DNA from: CAIWHR01 sp963813415
Lineage (GTDB): Bacteria; Pseudomonadota; Gammaproteobacteria; Burkholderiales; Casimicrobiaceae
Length of the DNA: 64,000 bases
Assembly: GCA_963813415.1 (NCBI GenBank)
Contig: CAWEYW010000003.1
Location: 1-64,000, forward strand
Reading direction: 5' to 3'
Shown: piece after piece, positions 7,938-16,256 of the stretch
Layout of the letters: each line of letters starts with the position of its first letter
Numbering within the stretch: position 1 is the stretch's first letter
Position numbers and translations under genes: made by a program
The notes under the pieces: model-generated
The model's database searches: none
Told to the model about the DNA's origin: nothing
The model's input: the letters and a program-made list of their open reading frames with translations, nothing else

Positions 7938-9161
7938 ATGTCCCAAGATCGCGTACCGCTTGAGCCCTCTATCGAGCCGCCTTCGGGTGGCCCACCTCTG
8001 GTGCTCCATGCGCCGATCAACGTACGCAGCACGTCGCTTGCCGTACTTGCCCTTCTCGCGGTAGTGGGATTTCTGCTGTTGGCCCGAGCGGTATTTATTC
8101 CCATCACCATCGCGGTGTTGGCAAGTTACGCTCTGACACCTATCGTCGATTGGTTGAAACGAAGAGCCAAGCTGCCCAAAGCCGTGGGGGCGGGACTGAC
8201 GCTGGCCTTGATTCTTGTGGGTCTCGGCTTCGGCCTCAATTCGCTTCAACCGGAGGCGATTCAAATCCTGGACATTGTGCCTCGCGCCGCCGCGAAGCTG
8301 AGCGCCGCTCTACAGCACAACGCGCTCGGGCCGCCGGGAGCGGTCCAAAAGATGAGAAAGGCTGCAAGCGAAATCGAGAAAGCCGCCAATGCGGCGGCGA
8401 CAACAGGGATTACTCCTGCGCCGAGCCGGGAGGCCGCCGCCAGAGCACCTGCTGCTGCCTACACGTTCGAAGTGCGTGACTACGTACTCATGGGTACCGC
8501 AAGTGCCATCGCCGGGATTGGCCAATTGGTCGTGGTCGTGGCGCTCGTGTATTTCCTGCTTATCGCCGGTGATAGCTTCCGACGGACTCTGGTGCGCATT
8601 AGCGGGGATACCTTCTCGAAAAAGAAGATCACCGTCCAAATACTAGACGAGATCGACTCTCAAATTCAGCGATATCTCCTGGTTCAACTCGCAACGAGCG
8701 CGCTCCTCGGTGTGGTGACATGGATGGTGTTTGCTTGGGTCGGCCTCGACAATGCGCTCTTCTGGGCGTGCGTCGGCGGCGTGCTGCATTTGATTCCTTA
8801 TGTCGGGCCCACCGCGCTTGTCTTCGCCATCGCGCTGATCGCGTACGTGCAGTTCGAGAGCCTGCAACCGGTCGCGCTCGTCATTGGCAGCACGCTCGCA
8901 ATCATCGGCGTGATCGGACTGCTGCTCGTGCCATGGTTGACGCAAAGGGTGGGCCGGCTCAATGCAGTCACCGTGTTCGTGAGCCTGCTCTTTTGGGGCT
9001 GGCTCTGGGGAGTCTGGGGCTTGCTGCTCGGCGTTCCAATCGTAATGGCCGTCAACGCCGTCTGCGAGCGCGTCGAGGATCTGCAGCCGATCAGCGGATT
9101 CCTTGGATACGTGCCGACCAAGCAGCTGGACGAGGGGAGTCCGGTTACTCCCGCGTCTTGA
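7938..9161 (+). CDS. AI-2E family transporter, copy 2
   Basis: A 407-residue paralogue of the AI-2E family, starting at an ATG preceded by CCGGAGAACGA. It has the family's paired N-terminal helices, then an Ala-rich periplasmic or cytosolic loop (residues about 125-175) and a C-terminal helix bundle with HLIPYVGP and LFWGWLWGVWGLLLGVPIVMAVN. It is more similar to the third copy (58766-59932) than to copy 1, sharing the KKxITVxILDxI and FWGWLWGVWG segments. Confidence 0.93.
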   Translation: MSQDRVPLEPSIEPPSGGPPLVLHAPINVRSTSLAVLALLAVVGFLLLARAVFIPITIAVLASYALTPIVDWLKRRAKLPKAVGAGLTLALILVGLGFGLNSLQPEAIQILDIVPRAAAKLSAALQHNALGPPGAVQKMRKAASEIEKAANAAATTGITPAPSREAAARAPAAAYTFEVRDYVLMGTASAIAGIGQLVVVVALVYFLLIAGDSFRRTLVRISGDTFSKKKITVQILDEIDSQIQRYLLVQLATSALLGVVTWMVFAWVGLDNALFWACVGGVLHLIPYVGPTALVFAIALIAYVQFESLQPVALVIGSTLAIIGVIGLLLVPWLTQRVGRLNAVTVFVSLLFWGWLWGVWGLLLGVPIVMAVNAVCERVEDLQPISGFLGYVPTKQLDEGSPVTPAS

Positions 9162-9471
9162 TGTTGCTCGATCGGGTCAACCCGGTGCCAATACGGTTTC
9201 CGCGCATCACACCGGCCGGTTTCAAGAAAAGCCGATCGGATTCATAGTGCGCTAGCTGCCGAAGCGTACGGCCCGTCATGCCCGCGCGCCCGTTATCCGT
9301 ATGGCCGGATGCTGCTTGGTCAGCGAAAAGTGCGCCGCCCGCGCCGCGATTCATCGAGGAGGTTGCGTGCTGTCGCTGCGACGCTAATGAGGCGGCGCCA
9401 CCGAGCCAGCGTAGAACACATCGCACTTTCCGCCAAAGAAGCTCTTGGCTTGCCCCAGCACCGCGCCTCTC
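9162..9471. other. intergenic region, nothing recognised
   Basis: About 310 bases between convergent genes. I see no coding frame, RNA gene or strong hairpin that I can support. Confidence 0.5.
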
Positions 9472-9975
9472 TTAGCCATCACCGGCCACCAGCGTTCCAA
9501 GGATGCCGACCGCGAAGAAGGCTGCGTTGTACAAGGCGTGCACGATCGTCGTGACGATGAACGCGTCGCTCGCCGAACGTCGCAACCACAGCACGAGGCC
9601 CGTTGCATACACGAGGATCGGCCAACTCGTGCGCACGACCTGCCGCCAGTCGCCCCCAATCCTATGGACGAGCGTGGCAATGAGGGCGACCAACACGATC
9701 TGCAATGCAACGTGTTTCGGCGCCACACGCGCCAGCACGGCAGCGAGGGCAAGCATGACCGCGGTCTCGATCGCGGGTGCCAGCAGCACGCTATACGCCA
9801 CGAACGCTGGATCGAGTGCGCCGGGCGGAGCTCGCAACGTTTCCATACCAAGCGTGACGAGCACGCCGAACACGAGCAACGAAGGCGCGATGGCGAGAAG
9901 GGATGCGCGCCGCACGAACCGAGCGCGCCCATCATTCGTGGCGAGCAAGCTTTCGACTGCGCGAAAAAGCGCCAT
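9472..9975 (-). CDS. membrane protein, degenerate CPBP-like
   Basis: A 167-residue protein with four or five hydrophobic helices. The segment APAIETAVMLALAAVLAR and the late motif VHALYNAAFF (H-x3-N) recall CPBP/CAAX intramembrane proteases, but the canonical EExxxR motif is not present. It may be a diverged or inactive relative, or an unrelated membrane protein. The ATG at 9975 was chosen over an in-frame TTG at 9984. Confidence 0.6.
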   Translation of the reverse strand: MALFRAVESLLATNDGRARFVRRASLLAIAPSLLVFGVLVTLGMETLRAPPGALDPAFVAYSVLLAPAIETAVMLALAAVLARVAPKHVALQIVLVALIATLVHRIGGDWRQVVRTSWPILVYATGLVLWLRRSASDAFIVTTIVHALYNAAFFAVGILGTLVAGDG

Positions 9976-10290
9976 GGGATCCAATCTTCGTCGTTTTCAT
10001 GGCACATTCCTGATGCCCGTTGGCCGGTCATGTCGCTAGAGCCGTTTAACCGCTACCGTCCCGGCGAATTCTTTGCGCTTAGATCGGGACTGGATTACGT
10101 CATCCGCGCGCAACAGCAGCGACTGCGGGATCGTCACGCCGAGCGCCATCGGTTGTCGGAGTCCGCCGGCAACGGTTGTGCGGCAACAGAAAAACGACAG
10201 GACCGCGCGCAATCGACGCAGTCCCGCGTTGTACTGCTTCGCGTCCGGCGCTGGGACGCCGCGACGTTGCCTCGGCACCGTGCGAACTGC
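9976..10290. other. intergenic region, nothing recognised
   Basis: About 315 bases upstream of the membrane protein and downstream of the crystallin-repeat gene. Only short Arg-rich frames without homology are open. No feature is supported. Confidence 0.5.
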
Positions 10291-11466
10291 CTACCGCCAA
10301 TTCGGATTCTGCGGGTACGGAAAGTCGTTCGAGATCCTGCGGCCCGACGAGATGCGGTTTTCAAGTGCGGGCGGGAGGACCGGGTATTCACCGGGTCCGA
10401 ACGTTCGGCATTCGCCGCGGAAGTTCGCATCGCTGCAGAAGATCCAGTAGCCGCGATCGACTCGCAGCGACGACGCTCGATCGTTGAACAGGCCATCCAG
10501 GTTGCCCTGTACCTCGCCACCGAGAGGGAATGCACGGCCGGTCAGGTTGGGTCCCGAAAACAGCGTCGCGCTGGCCCGGTCGCGCATTCTGTCACGCGGC
10601 GTTTCGCCGCCTGCAGCGTAGGCTGGCCGAGCCGAGCTGACACGACCACCGAAACCACCGAGCGTCGGATAGCGGCCGGGCACGAAAATGCGGCAATCGC
10701 CGTGGAAGTCGGCATCGATGCAAATCTCCCATTCGCCGCCTTCTACGATCGCGGATCGCGCTCGGGAATTCAAGCGCATTGCGGCGAAATCGGCGCTGGG
10801 TTGGTTTATCGTAAATTGGCGCCCGCCGAAGTTTTCGGTTTCATAGAATGTAACCCCTCCATTCGGTGGCACCGCCGCCATCGGTGTCGACGTCGGCCGC
10901 GCGGAACTGATCCGACCGGACCACGCGCCAAGGGTCGGGTAGCGGCCCGGGGCCAGCACCGTGCAGCCGCCACCGAAATTGGCGTCGACGCAGACATCCC
11001 AGGGGCCTCCGTCCACGATCGCCGATTGCGCACGGTCGTTGAAGCTAACGGCGTCGAAATTCGGCACGAGCCGGTCAACGGTAATTTGGCGCCCGCCGAA
11101 GTTTTCGGTTTCATACAGTGTGATGCCGCCGCTCGGCGGGATTCCGGCTACTCGACCCGCACCCACCGGCCGTGCGGAGCTAACACGCCCCGACAGCCTG
11201 CCGAGGCTCGGATAACGGCCGGGAGCGAGGACCATGCAGTCGCCGCCGAAACCGGAGTTGACACAGACCTCCCACGAGTCCCCGTCGACGATGGCCGATT
11301 GCGCACGGTCGTTGAAGCCAACGGCGCCGAAATTCGGCACGAGCCGGTCCACCGTGAATTGGCGACCACCGAAATTCTCGGTTTCGAAGAATGTAACGTT
11401 ACCTATCGCCGTGCCTGAGGCAAATACCGCGATGCCAACGATGAAATACCGTAATAGTCGGTTCAT
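10291..11466 (-). CDS. secreted protein with four beta/gamma-crystallin repeats
   Basis: A 391-residue exported protein: signal peptide at residues 1-22, then four beta/gamma-crystallin domains at about 23-100, 114-190, 204-281 and 299-376. Each domain has the TLYETENFGGRQ-type first motif and a WxxCxDxxFxGxC second motif, and the paired cysteines may form disulfides. The calcium signature is intact in domain 4 (NDRASS 328-333) but changed in domains 1-3 (NDRAQS, NDRAQS, NSRARS). Domains 1-3 are strongly similar even in DNA, pointing to recent internal duplication. Single-domain relative: 5431-6231. Confidence 0.88.
   Translation of the reverse strand: MNRLLRYFIVGIAVFASGTAIGNVTFFETENFGGRQFTVDRLVPNFGAVGFNDRAQSAIVDGDSWEVCVNSGFGGDCMVLAPGRYPSLGRLSGRVSSARPVGAGRVAGIPPSGGITLYETENFGGRQITVDRLVPNFDAVSFNDRAQSAIVDGGPWDVCVDANFGGGCTVLAPGRYPTLGAWSGRISSARPTSTPMAAVPPNGGVTFYETENFGGRQFTINQPSADFAAMRLNSRARSAIVEGGEWEICIDADFHGDCRIFVPGRYPTLGGFGGRVSSARPAYAAGGETPRDRMRDRASATLFSGPNLTGRAFPLGGEVQGNLDGLFNDRASSLRVDRGYWIFCSDANFRGECRTFGPGEYPVLPPALENRISSGRRISNDFPYPQNPNWR
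10624..11400 (-). repeat. three tandem crystallin-domain repeats, about 270 bases per unit
   Basis: Units at about 11400-11167, 11127-10897 and 10857-10624 share long near-identical stretches, for example GCCGAAGTTTTCGGTTTCAT in two of them on the plus strand. They encode domains 1-3 of the secreted crystallin protein and look like recent unequal duplication. Confidence 0.75.
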
Positions 11467-11605
11467 TGCTGCTGACTCCTAGTTCATGCCCACTGCGCTC
11501 GAGCGTAGGTGCTCGGCAGTTAAGTGGTTAGCCTGGGAACACCGCCGGAGAAAGTCACTGTTGGGTCAGTCCGTGCAACGCGGCACGGGACGTGCGGATC
11601 CGAGA

Positions 11606-11962
11606 TTACGTATCCGAGTCGGAGTAGCGTCCGAGTAAAAAGCCGAGCACCACACCCGTCCCGGCGGCGATCGTCAGAACCTGCCACGGATTCGCCCGGA
11701 CGTACTCATCGGTCGCTCGTGCGGCGGCTCTGGTTTTCGCCAGCGCCGATTCCTGCGCCTCGGCTATGCCGACCTTCGCGGCTTTAAGCGATTCCTCTGC
11801 CTTAGCTCGCGCTTGCTCTATCTGTTGGCCCGTCTGACTGGCGGTGGCCTTCAGCAGTTGTTCCATGTCACCCGCCAGCGCTCGCAAGTCATCCCGGAGC
11901 TTGACCATAGTGAGTGGATCGCTCTCGCCACCGGATTCCGGTGCCAAATCTGTTGTCTTCAT
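11606..11962 (-). CDS. DUF883 (ElaB/YqjD-like) membrane-anchored protein
   Basis: A 118-residue protein: a long charged helical region (about 15-85), then YVRANPWQVLTIAAGTGVVLGFLLGR, the single C-terminal membrane anchor with the RANPW motif that defines the DUF883/ElaB family. E. coli relatives bind ribosomes at the inner membrane in stationary phase. The start at MKTTDL gives the usual length; the frame is open further upstream to 12055. It lies just downstream of lmo0937 copy 2 on the same strand. Confidence 0.9.
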   Translation of the reverse strand: MKTTDLAPESGGESDPLTMVKLRDDLRALAGDMEQLLKATASQTGQQIEQARAKAEESLKAAKVGIAEAQESALAKTRAAARATDEYVRANPWQVLTIAAGTGVVLGFLLGRYSDSDT

Positions 11963-12023
11963 TGCATCATCCTTTCCCGTCGGTGGATCGTCGCTGGCTC
12001 CCGGTCGTGTGTAAAGAGGCGAT

Positions 12024-12043
12024 CCGGCGCGATCACGCGCCGG
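12024..12043 (-). terminator. hairpin between lmo0937 copy 2 and DUF883
   Basis: A perfect 8-base-pair stem, CCGGCGCG-ATCA-CGCGCCGG, directly after the lmo0937 stop on the minus strand and followed there by a short CTCTTT tract. This fits a weak intrinsic terminator or an mRNA-end stabiliser. Confidence 0.5.
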
Positions 12044-12059
12044 CCGTTTGCCCAAGGCA

Positions 12060-12209
12060 TCACAACGAGCGTCGTCCGCTGATGAGATTCACCAGGACCA
12101 TGACGACGGCGACTACCAGAAGAATATGGATGAAGCCGCCCATCGTGTAGGAAGTGACGAGCCCGAGGAGCCACAATACGAGTAACACAACCGCAAGCGT
12201 GTAGAGCAT
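12060..12209 (-). CDS. lmo0937-family membrane protein, copy 2
   Basis: A 49-residue two-helix protein (MLYTLAVVLLVLWLLGLVTS...GRRSL), nearly identical to the copy at 4996-5145. The sequence after the stop matches the remnant near 22990-23037 more closely than copy 1, including a shared CCCAAGGCATCA. Confidence 0.9.
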   Translation of the reverse strand: MLYTLAVVLLVLWLLGLVTSYTMGGFIHILLVVAVVMVLVNLISGRRSL

Positions 12210-12332
12210 GGAATCCACCCTTGTGTTGTTCCAGGTTTCGGTTGTTGGCGGAGGTTGTTGGTTCACGTCGCTGTGGCCTGGCTGAAACGTCGTCTACCGT
12301 GTGCGGCGCTCCCCGAAACCAGAATCGATATC

Positions 12333-12638
12333 CTATTTCTTCGAGCCTTGCTCGACGGAGGGCGACGATTCACTGCCGGCTTGACCGGCCATCGGCATCG
12401 ATTTCGATTCCTCCCCTTTGCTCAGCGTCCCCATTGGATTTGTCGCCCGACTGTCCGTTGCAGTCGCAGACGTGTCGGTGCCGGTCGATGACGTGGCCGG
12501 CGGCGCGGGCGGTACGGTTGGCTCGACCGCAGGCGGCGAAACAGTTGGCGCATCGGGAGGCGGCGTCGGCGCCTTGTTGCATGCCCCGAGGGCAAATGCA
12601 CAGAACACGGCAGTGACGACTATACGAATCGGTTGCAT
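12333..12638 (-). CDS. small Pro/Thr/Ser-rich lipoprotein
   Basis: A 101-residue predicted lipoprotein: signal peptide MQPIRIVVTAVFCAFALGAC with Cys20 as lipidation site, then a low-complexity region rich in Pro, Thr, Ser and Ala. There is no recognisable domain. The mature part is probably a disordered envelope-exposed chain. The inner ATG was chosen over an upstream one at 12686 because it gives the signal peptide at the N-terminus. Confidence 0.65.
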   Translation of the reverse strand: MQPIRIVVTAVFCAFALGACNKAPTPPPDAPTVSPPAVEPTVPPAPPATSSTGTDTSATATDSRATNPMGTLSKGEESKSMPMAGQAGSESSPSVEQGSKK

Positions 12639-12790
12639 ATCCGCTTCTCCAATTGAAACGCACTCCGGGATGGTCGATGGGTGCATCGAAAAAACTAACG
12701 TGGACCGGGTTGCGCCTCGTGTACTGGGTAAATTGGGATCCGACTAATAATCCTCCGTCCCCCAACACAGCACTGTGTTGACAACTGTCA

Positions 12791-13216
12791 ATGGCGCTGC
12801 GCATGCTGCGTGGCCTCATGGGCGGAACGACAGCGACAAGGGCGAGATTCCAGACGGCCACCAGCAGTGCAAAATCGCCCGCGCGGCGGACGATCACCGT
12901 AGAAACCTGCCAAGCCCGCCGCTTCAAGCGCGAACCCGACGACACGCCGGTCTACATGGGCAACGTGCGCGGCGTGGTCGAGCGCCAACACGATGCGCTG
13001 CTACCTCGCGAATCGAGCCGTACTTCGCGTCACAAACGGCTGGCGGCCGAGCAGCCCGAGAAGCGTCTGCGCGACTGATTCGCCGCGGTCGAGCACTACC
13101 CGCGGCAGTCTTACAAAGTTGAGGGCGACGAATCGCTAGCGATGAAGCGCATGGAGCCGGCGAAGCAGCAAGTCATGGCCGTCAAAATGAACCGAGCGGG
13201 CGGCAGAACACGTTGA
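12791..13216 (+). pseudogene. possible degraded gene with in-frame stop
   Basis: A frame from 12791 ends at a TGA at 13076-13078, but translation past it (FAAVEHYPRQSYKVEGDESL...) keeps a protein-like composition to about 13216. I do not recognise the family. It may be a broken gene near the edge of the rearranged block. The alternative is chance open frames. Confidence 0.25.
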
Positions 13217-13235
13217 TCGCGCCGAGGGACACACA

Positions 13236-13292
13236 ATGAAGGGCTTAATCGGAGACATCGAGGAACTAACCCACGAGAACACTGGTTTTCAG
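13236..13292 (+). pseudogene. 5' fragment of a cupin gene
   Basis: Starting at an ATG after a GAGGG site, the frame reads MKGLIGDIEELTHENTGF, matching the N-terminus MKGFVQDIEGLAVKNDDF of the intact cupin at 22503-22895. Similarity stops after about 19 residues, where the caleosin-containing segment begins. The next cupin piece resumes at about 14025. Confidence 0.65.
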
Positions 13293-13320
13293 ATCGATGA
13301 ACTGACCCGACAAATCCATC

Positions 13321-13974
13321 ATGACAATTCCCAAAGCCGGGCCGAAGTCCGCCAAGTCGACCCCCGCTCGTCGCAAAGCGGAAGGCCAGGCGTCCGGCAC
13401 GTTGCCTCGCACGTTAAAGGCACGCAGCCGACCTGGCGACACCACACTGCAGCGGCACGCGTCCTTCTTCGATGACAACGGTGATCGCGGCGTCGACTTC
13501 GCGGAGTGCACGCGTGGGCTCAAGGCCCTTGGCGTCCCGTTTGGAGTGGCCGAGGCCGCCGCGCTCGCCATCGTGGCGCCCTTGAGCATGCAGACGCGAG
13601 GCTCGCTGCTGGCGCTGAACATCGACATCGAGAACATTCAAAAGGGCGAGCACGACAGCGACACCGGCATCCTGGATAAGCGGGGCCGGTTCAATGCCAG
13701 GCGCTTCGAGAAGGTGTTCGGGGCCTGCTCCACGGTCGACCGTAATGGCGACAAGGCGTTCACCGCGACCGAGCTCACCAGAATGATCAACGCGAACCGC
13801 GAGACGCTCTTTGGTTCCTTGGTGTCGACGGTTGAGTGGCAGGTTTTGCTCGCACTGGCCGCCGACACGAAGGCCGTCGAGCGCGGCAAGACGGTGCCTG
13901 CATTGAGCGTCGCCAGAATGAAGTCGTTCTACGACGGCACGCTCTTCTACAAGCTCGCGAAGGAACACGCCTAG
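13321..13974 (+). CDS. caleosin-like calcium/heme protein (putative peroxygenase)
   Basis: A 217-residue protein with the caleosin layout. LQRHASFFDDNGDRGVDFAE holds the first conserved His (46) and an EF-hand loop (Asp51-Glu62). After a short hydrophobic stretch (68-88) comes IQKGEHDSDTG with the second His (111). The C-terminal part keeps RFNARRFEKVF, the TRMINANR and VEWQVLLALA segments and FYDGTLFYKLAKEH. Plant and fungal caleosins are heme peroxygenases on lipid droplets, and the two His ligate heme. A second EF-hand-like loop (Asp140-Glu151) is visible. Bacterial members are rare, and here the gene sits between pieces of a cupin gene. No clear ribosome site precedes the ATG. Confidence 0.82.
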   Translation: MTIPKAGPKSAKSTPARRKAEGQASGTLPRTLKARSRPGDTTLQRHASFFDDNGDRGVDFAECTRGLKALGVPFGVAEAAALAIVAPLSMQTRGSLLALNIDIENIQKGEHDSDTGILDKRGRFNARRFEKVFGACSTVDRNGDKAFTATELTRMINANRETLFGSLVSTVEWQVLLALAADTKAVERGKTVPALSVARMKSFYDGTLFYKLAKEHA

Positions 13975-14024
13975 GACCAGCGCGAGGAGTGTGAGGCTCT
14001 CGACAGGGGTAATCGAAGGGGAGG

Positions 14025-14173
14025 TACGCGGAGCTGGTCGTCATGGCGTTGGTACCCCGGGGGGCCAGATCGGAACGGAAGTTCACACGCTCGACCAGTT
14101 CGTGCGCCTGGAGGAGGGGACTGGCGAGGCGACTCTGCCGCATCGGATAAAGTCCCGAGTGGTGACGACCTAG
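14025..14173 (+). pseudogene. internal fragment of a cupin gene, frameshifted
   Basis: One frame encodes AELVVMALVP, and after a shift another encodes GQIGTEVHTLDQFVRLEEGTGEA. Together they match LVVMALKPKEEIGAEVHQLDQFFRVEEGTGEA of the intact cupin at 22503-22895. The rest of the cupin is missing. With the fragment at 13236 it brackets the caleosin gene. Confidence 0.75.
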
Positions 14174-14195
14174 TCGCCCGCGACCGGAGACGAAC

Positions 14196-15557
14196 ATGAC
14201 ACGACGGCTGGTGATCATTGGCGGTGACGCCGCAGGGATGTCCGCGGCAGCGCAGGCGCGGCGGATGACATCTGCTGGCGAGTTCGAGATCGTGGCCTTC
14301 GAGCGCGGGTCCCACACCTCCTACGCCGCCTGTGGCCTCCCCTATTTGGTGGGGGGGCTCGTCGATACACCGGAGCTTCTCATCGCCCGGACCCCCGAAC
14401 AACACCGGGCCAACGGGATCGACGTTCGGATCCACCACGACGTCACCGCCATTGACGCCAAGGCGTCGACCGTGACGGTACGCAACCTCGACACCGGTCA
14501 GGAAGCGGTCGAACATTATGACGAACTCCTCATCGGCACCGGCGCATCGGGCATCGCCCCTCCGTGGCCGGGCATCGACGCGGAAGGGGTGCTGCAACTC
14601 CGGACCCTCGACGACGCGGCGGAAGTGGAACGACGACTCGACGCGGGGGCCCGACGCGCCGTGGTGGTCGGCGCCGGTTACCTCGGACTGGAGGTTGCGG
14701 AAGGGCTGCTCGAACGCGGCCTTGACGTGACCGTGATCGAACGGCTCGGCGCTCCCATGGGCGCGGTGCTGGATGACGACATGGCCGCCGGGGTCGCGGA
14801 CGCGATGCGGGTCGCCGGGCTCGACCTGCGACTTGGCACGGTGGTTACCGGGTTCACCACGGCCGACGGACGCGTCACCGCCGTCGAGACCGCGGCGGGT
14901 CCGGTCGCGGCCGACCTCGTGGTGATCGGACTCGGGGTGCGCCCCAACGTGGACCTGGCTCGCGCCGCGGGCATCGGTGTGGGCGGGGCCGGCGGCATCA
15001 TCGTCGACGACCACCTGCGCACCGACGCGCCGCATGTCTGGGCCGCCGGCGACTGCGTCGAGTCGCGCCACCGCATTACTGGGCGGTCGGTCGTGATCGC
15101 CCTCGGCACGCACGCCAGCAAGCAGGGCCGCGTCGCCGGCACCAACATCGCCGGCGGTGACGCGGCCTTCGCCGGCGTGCTCGGGACCGCGATCACCAAA
15201 TTCCGAAACCTGGAGATCGGTCGCACCGGGCTCACGGAACGGGAGGCTGCGGCGGCGGGTTTCGACGCCATTGGCGTGACCACCGAGGCATCGAGCCGGG
15301 CGCACTATTACCCGGGCGCACAGCCGATGCGGATCAAGATCGTGGCCGAGCGCCGGACTGGTCGGTTGCTCGGCGCACAGATCGTTGGCGGGGAGGGCGC
15401 AGGCAAACGCATCGACGTGCTGGCCACGGCGCTGTGGAATGACATGACCGTGGCGGCGGTGGGCGGCATGGACCTCTCCTACGCCCCACCGTTCTCGCCG
15501 GTATGGGACCCGGTGCTGTTGGCGGCAGGCAAGGCCGCGTCGAAGATTCGACCCTGA
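14196..15557 (+). CDS. FAD-dependent pyridine nucleotide-disulfide oxidoreductase (CoA-disulfide reductase/NADH oxidase-like)
   Basis: A 453-residue flavoprotein. The FAD-binding GxGxxG-like IIGGDAAGMSAAAQ (7-20), the redox Cys46 in SYAACGLPY, the NAD(P)H-binding VVVGAGYLGLEVAEGL and the second FAD motif HVWAAGDCVE are all present. This matches the CoA-disulfide reductase and NADH oxidase group, which reduces CoA disulfide, persulfide or oxygen through a single active Cys. The sequence resembles actinobacterial members, so transfer is possible. A GGAG site precedes the ATG. No rhodanese domain is attached. Confidence 0.88.
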   Translation: MTRRLVIIGGDAAGMSAAAQARRMTSAGEFEIVAFERGSHTSYAACGLPYLVGGLVDTPELLIARTPEQHRANGIDVRIHHDVTAIDAKASTVTVRNLDTGQEAVEHYDELLIGTGASGIAPPWPGIDAEGVLQLRTLDDAAEVERRLDAGARRAVVVGAGYLGLEVAEGLLERGLDVTVIERLGAPMGAVLDDDMAAGVADAMRVAGLDLRLGTVVTGFTTADGRVTAVETAAGPVAADLVVIGLGVRPNVDLARAAGIGVGGAGGIIVDDHLRTDAPHVWAAGDCVESRHRITGRSVVIALGTHASKQGRVAGTNIAGGDAAFAGVLGTAITKFRNLEIGRTGLTEREAAAAGFDAIGVTTEASSRAHYYPGAQPMRIKIVAERRTGRLLGAQIVGGEGAGKRIDVLATALWNDMTVAAVGGMDLSYAPPFSPVWDPVLLAAGKAASKIRP

Positions 15558-15667
15558 GGAAGGGGCACTTTGCCGCTTGGGCTCGGCGCAACCGGGGCAA
15601 GAAGGCCGACGTGAAGTTCCACGCCGATCAGTTGTCCGATTCCACGCCGTTCAACGCTCGTGGCGGA

Positions 15668-16255
15668 TCAGCACCAACTGGCTTCGTCGGCCCGGGGGAT
15701 CCGCAAGAGTTCTTGAATGTTCGCCTCCAGCAAGCGGAACCCAATGTTCCCGTAAAGCTTCTGGCGCCCCTCGTCTAACACGAAGCTCGGACTGCCTTCG
15801 ATCCGCATCTTGTCTGCGTCCTGGTAGTCCGCAGCCAAGCGCGCGAATGCGCTGCCACTGCGAATGGAATCTTCGATAGCGCCGATATCCACGCCGAGGG
15901 TCTCGGCTATCTCGCATTGGACATCCCAGCGAGCAATGTCCCGATTATCGCGGAAGAATGCACAGCGGAAGGTCCACATCACTTGATCGAAACGGCTTGC
16001 GACAGACTGACTTCCTGGCATGGCGGAGACGCTGTAGAGCAACATGAGCGTCGCCCCGTAAATCGCGACGCCGACTACCTTCCATGAGTCGCCCCCTCTC
16101 GCTGCCAGCACCACCAGAAGGAGCGCGCCCGCGAGCGCCAGAACGGCCCCGACCAGATGCGAGACAGCATTGAACTTTTCGGCGGGGGGCCAGAAGCGGA
16201 CTACACGCGTTGGCCCGCAAGCAGCGCGATGCACATCTACCACGTCGGGTACCAA
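15668..16255 (-). pseudogene. in-frame chimera of hemolysin III N-terminus and DsbA-family C-terminus
   Basis: Residues about 27-77 (EKFNAVSHLVGAVLALAGALLL...) match the first helices of hemolysin III/PAQR membrane proteins. Residues about 82-195 (SRFDQVMWTFRCAFFRDNRD...GSPSFVLDEGRQKLYGN...EASWC) match the C-terminal two-thirds of a DsbA-family thioredoxin-fold protein, with cis-Pro156. The thioredoxin N-terminus with its active site and the remaining hemolysin III helices are missing. The junction lies near 16024. A deletion fusing two genes is the simplest explanation; a functional product is unlikely. Confidence 0.72.
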
Positions 16256-16256
16256 G

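Noticed and set aside
10600..11400. A repeated pattern that could be read as a CRISPR array.
   Set aside because: The units are about 270 bases and code for crystallin domains; there are no short spaced repeats with unique spacers and no cas genes.
9445..11418. A 657-codon open frame on the plus strand.
   Set aside because: It is antisense to the membrane protein and the crystallin-repeat gene; its repeats are just the complement of the crystallin repeats.
13971..15305. A 444-codon frame opposite the flavoprotein.
   Set aside because: It has no domains and mirrors the flavoprotein's codons; an antisense artefact of high GC.
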